Source of the DNA: DAIOEK01 sp964600595
GTDB taxonomy: Bacteria; Chloroflexota; Anaerolineae; Anaerolineales; Anaerolineaceae
DNA length: 6,226 bases
Direction of reading: 5' to 3'
Assembly (NCBI GenBank): GCA_964600595.1
Contig: CAZRKL010000147.1
Location: 1-6,226 of the forward strand
Shown piece after piece: positions 1 through 6,226 of the stretch. Every line of letters starts with the position of its first letter. Within the stretch, counting starts at the first letter, position 1. The notes beneath the pieces were generated by a model, which searched no databases, was not told the origin of the DNA, and saw only the letters and a program-made list of their open reading frames with translations. Both the position numbers and the translations under genes were made by a program.

Positions 1-7
1 TTTTCTT

Positions 8-3000
8 TCACAACACATCTTCCTTGCTGTGACTATCCGGATCTGTAATCATTTTTACGAACTGATCAACCACATCTGGATCGAATAATTTTGCTGAGTT
101 TTCCTGGATGTAATTTATGATCTCTGTCTGCGGCCAACCCTTGCGGTATGGGCGGTCAGATCCCAGGGCATCCCACACATCAATGACAGCGAAAATTCTC
201 GCTGCGAGGGGAATATCCTTACCTTGCAGACCGTTAGGATACCCGCTGCCGTTCCATCTTTCGTGGTGATACACCGGGATATCCATTGCCGGTGCCAGGT
301 ATGGAATATCTGCCAGTAATTGCCGCGCGTAGACTGGATGCTGACGCATGACCACCCATTCATCTGCTGTTAACGGACCCGGTTTCAGCAGGATGCTGTC
401 GGGAATTCCCATCTTGCCGATGTCGTGCAACAACGCACCCCGGCGGACATGGATAATTTCCTCTTCTGCGATACCAAACCTGCGTGCCATATCCACCATA
501 AGATTCACCACCCGCAAACTGTGTCCTGCGGTTTCTTGTTCACGCAACTCCAGCGCATGTGACCAGCCTTGCAGGGTAGCGTTGTAAGCAGTCCTGATCT
601 CTTCACTTGTTTCGAGTAATGCTTTTTCAGATTTTTTCCGCTCTGAGATATCCTGCACAATTGCAACGGAGCCATTCAAGTTTCCATAGTCGTCGTATAA
701 AGGAATTCCTGAATTGGAGATGATCTTATGCGTGCCGTCAAAGGCTTCAATCTCGATCTCTTCATCCAGAATGGTTTCACCTTTCATCGCCGCTATACCT
801 GATCCCCATTCGTGCGATAAGACGCGCTGCCCGTCAGATAACCGCCATCCTTTATACTCTGCCAGATTATCTACATCTACATATTTCACTCCCTGCCAGA
901 TTTTCTTCCCGGCAGGATTGAGATAGCTGATTACTCCTTCTTTATTTGTTACAAATATACCCACTGGAACCGTCTCGATTACTGTGCGGATAAATTTATC
1001 TTGCGTGTGCAGTGATTCTTCGGTTTCTTTCCTTTTTGTAATATCTTCGAACATTCCAATACAGTATTCAGGTTTTCCATCAGGATCACGCACAATAACG
1101 GATGTGAGGTGACCCCAGACATAATGACCATTTTTATGCCTGTTGCGTTTATCCATGGAGTAGTAGTTGCTGTTTCCGGCAATCATTTCTTCCTGCAGCG
1201 CTTGATCCGCTTCGACGTCGTCAGGATGCGAAATTTCAGGGATGCTGAGATTGCAATATTCTTCAAGGCTATACCCCAGTGTTCGCAGCATGGCAGGATT
1301 GCCTGTAAGGAACTTACCATTCAGATCATTTGTAGATATGCCAATTTCTGATGCCTCAAATATGGTCCTAAATTTCTCCTCGCTATCAGCCAGCGCCCTC
1401 TCAGCTTTTTTGCGGTCAGTAATATCCAGTGCTGTAAATGTAACTCCCTTGCTGAGGTCTTTCAGATCTATGGGTGTGGATGCCAGCAGCACGTTTATTA
1501 GCGTGCCATCTTTTTTCTGCCAGACTGTCTCCACCTGCCCGGTGTCATGGTCTGCAATTTGGCGATATTTCTCTTTACCAACATATTCAAATTCTTCCTG
1601 AGTTTGGTAAAGCTTCCGGGCGGATTGACCAACTAATTCATCCGGTGTGTACCCCACCATCTGGCAAATTTTTGGATTGACATATAACAGAACCCGATCT
1701 CTTACCACCCCGATGCCGGTGGGTGCCACCCTGAAAATGCTTTGCATCATTTCTTCGGATTCTTTGAATGACAGCAAAGCTTTTTCTTTTTCCTTTTCCG
1801 CCTCAATCCGGTTGGTGATGTCATTAATGATCGAGAACAACACTTCGCCGCCCTGATTTTCAATGATGGATGTGTTCACATCAACTGTTCGAATTTCACC
1901 GTTAGCCATCTTCTGCGGAAGGATGTAGTTGACTGACTCCCCCCGGGTGATTTTGGATAGCAGGTCTTTGATCTCTTCTTCTTCGAGTAAATCCAGATCT
2001 TTTATGGTCATCTGCCTGAGTGCATCGACTGAATAACCGTAAAACCGGCTTGCTGAGTAGTTGGCATCTATGATTTTGCCTGTGACAGGTGAGATCAACA
2101 GCATCACCGCGTGATGATTTTCAAACATGTTCCTGAATTGTTCTTCGCTCTGCCGAAGCGCAATTTCTGCCTGTTTGCGGGAAGTAATTTCACGTGCGGT
2201 TAATACAATTCCATTCACCAGCGGATTATCGAGCATGTTTTGAACTTCAGTCTCGAGGTAGATCCAGGTGCCGTCTTTTCGTCTGCCGCGGACTTCCAAA
2301 GAGCGATAATTTGTTTTGCCTTCAATCATGCTTTGCATAAGATTTCGGGCAATCTGGTAGTCATCCGGATGCAGAACCCCAAAAACATTTTGGTTATCCA
2401 GTTCTTCTTCGTTGTATCCATACACTCTGGTAAATATCTTTTTGTTTGCAATAAATTTTCGGGTACCATCAGCATCCAGTACCGAGATCATATCTGATGA
2501 ATTTTCCAGTATTGTTCGAAACCGTTCTTCGTTCCTGATAATTTCCTGCTCTGCCTTTTTCCTTTTTAAAGCCATGGTGACAATATAGGAGACGGTTTTT
2601 ATTGTTTCCCGGGTGGGCGGCAGGTCATCACGCCCCTGGAAGACCGCCATTGTGCCAAATAATTCTTTATCCAGCTGAAAGGATAGAGCATAGATATTGC
2701 CAATATCGAGGCTATTCGTTATCAGTTCTCCCAGTTTAGGAGGTATGGAATTGAAAGTCAGTTCTGCCAGGTTTGCCGGCTTACCAGAGAATTCCTCCAA
2801 TATCCGCTGTTTGTCTTCCTCAGATAATTTCATATGCATATTTTTGATGGATGACGGCAGGATGGATTGCGCTTTCTGCAACAATGCAGTAGCAGAAGAT
2901 ATGGATTCCACGATGAGCGAGTTGCTTTCAGGATCGTAACGGCTGATGACGCAGGCTTTTGCACCGGTGATTTCACGGAATTTTTCTGCCACCCTGGTAT

Positions 3001-4660
3001 AGATATCTTCAAGTGTGGATAACTCTGCCAGTTCAGTCGCCAGATTGGTTAACTCTTTGAGATTATTAAGTGTTCTCGCTGCATCATGTTCAGCTTTGAT
3101 TTGCTCTGAAGTATCCCTTGCAATAAAACCAATGCGGTTACCATCTTCAGTTTGTACGCGGAATATGGAATAACGGATGTATTTGCGGGTGCCATCTGGC
3201 AAGGCGATCACTTCATCCAGTTCTTGATTGTAGGGTTGTGTGGATTCTCCATTCAGAATTCGCTTGAGCATGCGATTGAAACCATCGATCTTCTCGCGGC
3301 TTCTTTCAGATGATGGCAGAAGGTCTTTGTATGCCAGCAACACATCTCTGCCTAGAAATTCTTCTTTCGAACGATTTATCAATTTTTCAAAAGCGCGGTT
3401 AGACTCGATCACTTTATTGTGTTCGTCGATCAGAATAAATGCCTCAGATGCCTGCTCCAGTACGGTTCTAAATTTGGATTCTGAGTAACGTAATTCGGTT
3501 TCTTTCTTCAACCTTTCTGAATTTTCAGATTGCAGTTGATCCACAGTAGAACGCAATTCTTCGGTTCTGGTTTCTACAGCGGTTTCAAGCAATGAAATGG
3601 ATCGGTTCGCATTAATAACCGGATCGGTTAAGTCTGAGACTCTCCGAATCAGGAGAAGCTTGCCAGGTATTCCGCCTTTTTTCTCCTGGAGGTTGGAAAC
3701 AGAGATATCAAAGAAAGATGTCTCCCCTGTTTCTGGATTCTCAATCTGCTTGATGTAAGACGCGTTTGCCTGTTCAATATTTATACTTCTCATCCATTCG
3801 GGCAGAATATCTCCGAGCACCTGTCCAGACGGCTTGATGGTGCCGATACCGGTCATTTCTCTGGCAGTCTGGTTGATATCCAGCAGACGTCCCGCCTGAT
3901 CCAAGATGATCACCCCATCCTGCATTTTTTCAATAATCAAATCCCGCGCGATGGGCACAATCTCATTAATCTTGTTTGAATAAACAGTATATGCAAATAG
4001 AAGGTTGGTTAAACCGATAGCGATCGGAGAGAAATCGGGCATGCTGCCGGTTCCGATCTGGAATATCCCCATGAAAGATCCAACAATTATTACCAGAGCG
4101 GAAGGAATAAAAGTGAAGTTTAACCAGCTGGCTCTTTCACCCTGGCGATTGTAATATTTCAATAATTCTATTGCAGTATAGAGTGACGCGAGATAGGCAT
4201 AATGCAGCCCAATCCACAGTGGCAAACTCAATTTACTGAATTGCTCACTGAAATTCCGTTGTTTCATGAGGTCAAAGTTATCTATTGGGAAATTGAATTG
4301 CGGATTTGCCAGCAGCGCAACAATCACCCCCACGGGTATGATGGTCATGATAGTTCGGGCAAAATTTCGATATTGAATATCTTTATTTGTGATACTCAGC
4401 ACGTATTCGTACAAAAGGACAGGGAAAAGTAGAACCAACATCCAGCGGATGGTGGACCAGAGCAACCTTTCATTTGGTGTGTCTGACTGAACCCCAAATA
4501 ACACGCCCATGATCCAGATGATTTCAACCAGCAAAATGAATAGAAGCTGGCGGGCACCGGTTAGTTTTTGCCGCCGAACTATGAAATATGCCAATAATAA
4601 TGTGATCACCAACGAAATTAGTATGGAAGTAAAGAATAATGTCAGATCCTGATGATCCAT
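8..4660 (-). CDS. Membrane-bound multi-PAS/GAF sensor with C-terminal HD-GYP c-di-GMP phosphodiesterase domain
   Basis: Predicted membrane-anchored signalling enzyme that hydrolyses cyclic di-GMP in response to several inputs. Numbering is from the ATG at 4660 (1550 residues). Residues 6-228 hold seven hydrophobic helices resembling the histidine-kinase N-terminal 7TM sensor. Then follow PAS1 (about 237-342), a charged coiled coil (about 350-390), PAS2 (390-521), a divergent GAF (540-698), PAS3 to PAS7 (about 709-831, 837-953, 965-1085, 1089-1212, 1219-1343) and HD-GYP (1360-1540). Most PAS domains end in a PAC-like DIT-x-RK-x-E motif, and the next begins SEE-x-FR. The HD-GYP domain keeps ETAGH (1376-1380), LLHDIGK (1410-1416), H1441, HHER (1465-1468), GSGYP (1471-1475) and D1494, so it should be active. 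There is no GGDEF, kinase or receiver domain. The ligands of the sensor domains cannot be read from sequence. The ATG is preferred over the in-frame GTG at 4669 because AGGTG lies 6 bases upstream of it, whereas the GTG overlaps that site. The TGA stop is at 8-10. Confidence 0.95.
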   Translation of the reverse strand: MDHQDLTLFFTSILISLVITLLLAYFIVRRQKLTGARQLLFILLVEIIWIMGVLFGVQSDTPNERLLWSTIRWMLVLLFPVLLYEYVLSITNKDIQYRNFARTIMTIIPVGVIVALLANPQFNFPIDNFDLMKQRNFSEQFSKLSLPLWIGLHYAYLASLYTAIELLKYYNRQGERASWLNFTFIPSALVIIVGSFMGIFQIGTGSMPDFSPIAIGLTNLLFAYTVYSNKINEIVPIARDLIIEKMQDGVIILDQAGRLLDINQTAREMTGIGTIKPSGQVLGDILPEWMRSINIEQANASYIKQIENPETGETSFFDISVSNLQEKKGGIPGKLLLIRRVSDLTDPVINANRSISLLETAVETRTEELRSTVDQLQSENSERLKKETELRYSESKFRTVLEQASEAFILIDEHNKVIESNRAFEKLINRSKEEFLGRDVLLAYKDLLPSSERSREKIDGFNRMLKRILNGESTQPYNQELDEVIALPDGTRKYIRYSIFRVQTEDGNRIGFIARDTSEQIKAEHDAARTLNNLKELTNLATELAELSTLEDIYTRVAEKFREITGAKACVISRYDPESNSLIVESISSATALLQKAQSILPSSIKNMHMKLSEEDKQRILEEFSGKPANLAELTFNSIPPKLGELITNSLDIGNIYALSFQLDKELFGTMAVFQGRDDLPPTRETIKTVSYIVTMALKRKKAEQEIIRNEERFRTILENSSDMISVLDADGTRKFIANKKIFTRVYGYNEEELDNQNVFGVLHPDDYQIARNLMQSMIEGKTNYRSLEVRGRRKDGTWIYLETEVQNMLDNPLVNGIVLTAREITSRKQAEIALRQSEEQFRNMFENHHAVMLLISPVTGKIIDANYSASRFYGYSVDALRQMTIKDLDLLEEEEIKDLLSKITRGESVNYILPQKMANGEIRTVDVNTSIIENQGGEVLFSIINDITNRIEAEKEKEKALLSFKESEEMMQSIFRVAPTGIGVVRDRVLLYVNPKICQMVGYTPDELVGQSARKLYQTQEEFEYVGKEKYRQIADHDTGQVETVWQKKDGTLINVLLASTPIDLKDLSKGVTFTALDITDRKKAERALADSEEKFRTIFEASEIGISTNDLNGKFLTGNPAMLRTLGYSLEEYCNLSIPEISHPDDVEADQALQEEMIAGNSNYYSMDKRNRHKNGHYVWGHLTSVIVRDPDGKPEYCIGMFEDITKRKETEESLHTQDKFIRTVIETVPVGIFVTNKEGVISYLNPAGKKIWQGVKYVDVDNLAEYKGWRLSDGQRVLSHEWGSGIAAMKGETILDEEIEIEAFDGTHKIISNSGIPLYDDYGNLNGSVAIVQDISERKKSEKALLETSEEIRTAYNATLQGWSHALELREQETAGHSLRVVNLMVDMARRFGIAEEEIIHVRRGALLHDIGKMGIPDSILLKPGPLTADEWVVMRQHPVYARQLLADIPYLAPAMDIPVYHHERWNGSGYPNGLQGKDIPLAARIFAVIDVWDALGSDRPYRKGWPQTEIINYIQENSAKLFDPDVVDQFVKMITDPDSHSKEDVL

Positions 4661-4666
4661 GTTACG

Positions 4667-4671
4667 CACCT
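4667..4671 (-). promoter_or_regulatory. Shine-Dalgarno-like site AGGTG that decides the start of the sensor gene
   Basis: On the minus strand AGGTG sits 6 bases before the ATG at 4660. It matches five consecutive bases of the usual 16S-complementary sequence (AGGAGGTG). The in-frame GTG at 4669 lies inside this site and has no purine-rich sequence of its own upstream, so the ATG is the better start. The difference is only three residues. Confidence 0.55.
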
Positions 4672-4704
4672 GTAAAATTGAAAATGGAGTATCCCTGATA
4701 TATT

Positions 4705-4736
4705 ATTGTACAGAAATCCACTTGAGATTGTGTAAA
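4705..4736 (-). promoter_or_regulatory. Weak candidate sigma70-type promoter for the sensor gene
   Basis: In the minus-strand sense TTTACA (4736-4731, five of six matches to TTGACA) precedes TACAAT (4710-4705, five of six matches to TATAAT). The spacer is 20 bases, longer than the usual 16-18, which weakens the call. A start site a few bases beyond the -10 box would give a leader of roughly 40 bases that includes the AGGTG site. Other AT-rich hexamers nearby, such as TATATT at 4751-4746, could serve instead. Confidence 0.3.
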
Positions 4737-4849
4737 GAGTGAATAAATATACTGTAAATGACTATACAACAGGGTAAATTCCTATACCAGCAATTAGATT
4801 TGCGTATATTACTCAAAGAACACCGAACGAAACGGTATGGATACGAAAA

Positions 4850-4858
4850 TGATACAAT
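4850..4858 (+). promoter_or_regulatory. Extended -10 promoter for the sulfatase-maturase gene
   Basis: TGATACAAT fits the extended -10 consensus TGnTATAAT with one mismatch. No good -35 hexamer lies 16-18 bases upstream, which is usual for extended -10 promoters. Transcription would begin about 7 bases past the box, near 4865, only 2-3 bases before the ATG at 4868. The mRNA would then be leaderless or nearly so, and the weak AGG at 4859-4861 would not be in the transcript. The motif match is seen directly; promoter activity and start site are inferred. Confidence 0.6.
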
Positions 4859-4867
4859 AGGCTCGAT

Positions 4868-6151
4868 ATGAGCAACGACACCCCGCGCTCGATTCCAATC
4901 CCCCAAAACAAAACGCCCCGCATGTTCCATGTGATGGCAAAACCCACCGGCGCGGAATGCAACCTCGACTGCAAGTATTGCTTTTTCCTTTCTAAAGATG
5001 CACTTTACCCGGGCAGCCGTTTTCGCATGTCTGATGCTTTGCTGGAGAGCTACATCCGCCAGCTGATGGAATCGTACCAGGGCATGGATGCGTATATCGC
5101 CTGGCAGGGCGGTGAGCCCACCCTGATGGGGATCGAATTCTTTGAGCGTTCGGTTGAACTGGTGAACCGCTACAAATTGCCGGGGCAGAATGTTTTCCAC
5201 ACCATCCAGACGAATGGCACTCTGCTGAATGCAGATTGGATCCGCTTTTTCAAAAAGAACTGCTTTTTGGTGGGCTTAAGCATGGACGGTCCGCAGCCTT
5301 TCCATGACGCTTACCGCCTCAACAAAGGCGGCGTTGGTACCTTTGAGAAGGTGTTATCTGCCTGGCAGCTGCTGCGCTCTGAAAATGTGGATGTGAATAT
5401 CCTCTGCACCGTTCACGCGGCGAACCAGAACCACCCTCACGAGGTTTACAGCTTCTTCCGTGATGAATTGCACGCCGAATTCATCCAGTTTATCCCCATT
5501 GTAGAAAGGGTGACCGAACAGAACCTGGCACGTGCCAACAGAGGCTGGCGTGATTCCCCCACGGATCCGCGTCCGCTCTATACCCAGCACGGCGACAGGG
5601 TGACTGACCGCAGCGTGGACCCGCTCTCGTATGGTAAATTCCTCTCTGATATCTTTGACGAATGGGTAAAAAGGGATGTAGGCTCGGTATTCGTGAGCTC
5701 GTTCGACGCCGCCCTCGCCAACTGGATGGGTTCACCCAGCCTGTGCATCTTTCAAAAAACTTGCGGTAACGCGCTGGTTCTGGAACACAACGGTGATTTA
5801 TATGCCTGCGATCATTACGTGGAACCTGATTATCTACTGGGAAATATCCAGCACACCCACATGCTAGACCTGGTCGGCTCGCCCAAACAGCAGCGCTTCG
5901 GAGAGGATAAATTCACCACCCTGCCGGAATACTGCCGGAAATGCAAGGTGTTGTATGCCTGCTATGGGGAATGTCCGCGCAACCGGTTTATCAAAACCCC
6001 CGCTGGCGAAGGTGGATTGAACCACCTATGCGCAGGGTATAAATATTTCTTCACGCATATCGACCAGCCCATGCAGATTATGGCTAACCTACTCCAAAAT
6101 GGGCAGTCTGCCACCGCAGTGATGAGCATTCTGGCGAGCATGGAAAAATAG
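4868..6151 (+). CDS. Anaerobic sulfatase-maturating enzyme (radical SAM/SPASM formylglycine-generating enzyme)
   Basis: A 427-residue cytoplasmic, oxygen-sensitive enzyme predicted to oxidise an active-site Cys or Ser of a sulfatase to Cα-formylglycine using S-adenosylmethionine. The radical SAM cluster motif is C31-x3-C35-x2-C38 (CNLDCKYC), followed by the GGEP motif at 81-84, which is typical of SAM binding. The C-terminal SPASM region has C293, C299, C314, C356, C359, C365, C369 and C388. This spacing closely matches the ligands of the two auxiliary [4Fe-4S] clusters known from the Clostridium perfringens enzyme. D315, directly after C314 in the CDHYV motif, corresponds to its catalytic Asp. 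It is longer than that enzyme (about 370 residues) because of an 18-residue N-terminal extension and extra sequence around 219-252. The start at 4868 fits the promoter; Met19 (ATG at 4922) is an alternative that begins nearer the usual family N terminus but has no ribosome binding site. No sulfatase is encoded in the window, so its substrate is unknown. A related SPASM maturase acting on another protein is less likely given the complete anSME residue set. Confidence 0.93.
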   Translation: MSNDTPRSIPIPQNKTPRMFHVMAKPTGAECNLDCKYCFFLSKDALYPGSRFRMSDALLESYIRQLMESYQGMDAYIAWQGGEPTLMGIEFFERSVELVNRYKLPGQNVFHTIQTNGTLLNADWIRFFKKNCFLVGLSMDGPQPFHDAYRLNKGGVGTFEKVLSAWQLLRSENVDVNILCTVHAANQNHPHEVYSFFRDELHAEFIQFIPIVERVTEQNLARANRGWRDSPTDPRPLYTQHGDRVTDRSVDPLSYGKFLSDIFDEWVKRDVGSVFVSSFDAALANWMGSPSLCIFQKTCGNALVLEHNGDLYACDHYVEPDYLLGNIQHTHMLDLVGSPKQQRFGEDKFTTLPEYCRKCKVLYACYGECPRNRFIKTPAGEGGLNHLCAGYKYFFTHIDQPMQIMANLLQNGQSATAVMSILASMEK

Positions 6152-6196
6152 ACGATGTGAGTTTGTATCTAAATTGGGTATAACAACTTGATCCAT
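6152..6196. other. Short 3' flank of the maturase gene
   Basis: These 45 bases lie between the TAG stop and the terminator A-run. I see no start of another gene, no strong hairpin acting on the plus strand and no repeat. Termination of the maturase transcript is therefore not explained here, unless the hairpin at 6203-6224 also works in this direction. Confidence 0.4.
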
Positions 6197-6224
6197 AAAA
6201 AAAGACCCCGATCTCTCGAGGTCT
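6197..6224 (-). terminator. Rho-independent terminator for a gene entering from the right
   Basis: The arms AGACC (6203-6207) and GGTCT (6220-6224) pair perfectly. After one C-A mismatch, three more pairs form (CGA 6209-6211 with TCG 6216-6218), closing a TCTC loop. Read on the minus strand the hairpin is followed by seven T (6203-6197), the classic intrinsic-terminator form. No T-run is visible on the plus side, where the window ends two bases later. It probably ends a convergent minus-strand gene lying beyond position 6226. Confidence 0.6.
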
Positions 6225-6226
6225 GA

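Larger units (their letters stand above)
4661..4867. other. AT-rich divergent intergenic region
   Basis: This 207-base region separates two divergent genes, so both promoters must lie in it or inside the opposing gene. It is clearly richer in A and T than either gene: the line 4741-4800 is 17 of 60 G or C. It contains TGTAAA three times in the same orientation (4671-4676, 4731-4736, 4753-4758) and a related GGTAAA at 4773-4778. I see no long inverted repeat, riboswitch-like fold or small coding sequence with a ribosome binding site. Confidence 0.6.

Noticed and set aside
1242..1601. A 119-codon plus-strand reading frame inside the sensor gene, with several similar shorter ones along 348-3488
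   Set aside because: All lie antisense to the continuous PAS-domain coding sequence. Their translations are low-complexity, rich in Ser, Cys and Phe, and match no family.
8..4660. The sensor as a hybrid histidine kinase, suggested by its 7TM-PAS-GAF-PAS front end
   Set aside because: There is no dimerisation/phosphoacceptor His box or ATP-binding N, G1 or G2 motif. The C terminus is a complete HD-GYP domain.
4661..4669. GTG at 4669 as the start of the sensor protein
   Set aside because: It overlaps the AGGTG ribosome-binding sequence that is well placed for the ATG at 4660, and has no site of its own upstream. It remains possible but less likely.
4821..4833. Short imperfect palindrome (CCG...CGG) upstream of the maturase promoter
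   Set aside because: Only three bases pair on each side, which is too short to support an operator without comparative data.
4703..5200. A 165-codon minus-strand reading frame antisense to the start of the maturase and running into the intergenic region
   Set aside because: It overlaps the well-supported maturase gene on the opposite strand, has no recognisable domain and crosses the promoter region. It is a chance frame in a GC-richer coding stretch.
5354..5735. Two minus-strand frames antisense to the maturase
   Set aside because: They overlap each other and the maturase, which has every expected Cys ligand, and they show no domain.
1..6226. A new defence, mobile or multi-gene system
   Set aside because: Only two genes of recognisable families are present, in divergent orientation. 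There are no direct repeats, terminal inverted repeats, CRISPR-like spacing, integrase, toxin-antitoxin pair or reverse transcriptase.

Overview
The window holds two long, intact, divergently oriented genes separated by a short AT-rich intergenic region, plus the end of a terminator at the right edge. There is no tRNA, rRNA, CRISPR array, insertion sequence or recognisable prophage or plasmid gene. Gene style suggests an anaerobic, environmental bacterium with moderate GC content. An oxygen-sensitive sulfatase maturase beside a very long multi-PAS HD-GYP sensor, whose linker into the HD-GYP domain reads like those of Anaerolineae, makes a Chloroflexota (Anaerolineae-like) source plausible. That is inference only, since no phylogenetic marker lies in the window.

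Left three quarters (8-4660, minus strand): a single giant sensor protein of about 1550 residues. In order it has a seven-helix membrane sensor, a PAS domain, a coiled coil, a second PAS domain, a divergent GAF domain, five further tandem PAS domains and a C-terminal HD-GYP domain with complete metal-binding and GYP motifs. It has no GGDEF, EAL, kinase or receiver domain. It is best read as a membrane-anchored c-di-GMP phosphodiesterase that integrates several signals.

Centre (4661-4867): a 207-base divergent intergenic region of roughly 30% GC. It carries a convincing extended -10 promoter (TGATACAAT) for the right-hand gene, placed so close to the ATG that the transcript is probably leaderless or nearly so. 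It also carries a Shine-Dalgarno-like AGGTG and a weak candidate promoter for the left-hand gene.

Right (4868-6151, plus strand): a radical SAM/SPASM enzyme that matches anaerobic sulfatase-maturating enzymes (anSME). It has the CxxxCxxC motif, all eight Cys ligands expected for two auxiliary [4Fe-4S] clusters and the catalytic Asp. No sulfatase substrate is visible in the window. The last 30 bases hold a hairpin with a T-run in the minus-strand sense, which probably terminates a gene entering from the right.

The two genes do not form an operon, and nothing in the sequence ties their functions together beyond a shared intergenic region. I found no clear evidence of a new multi-gene system. 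The more interesting points are the architecture of the sensor, its probable three-metal HD-GYP site and the leaderless start of the maturase.
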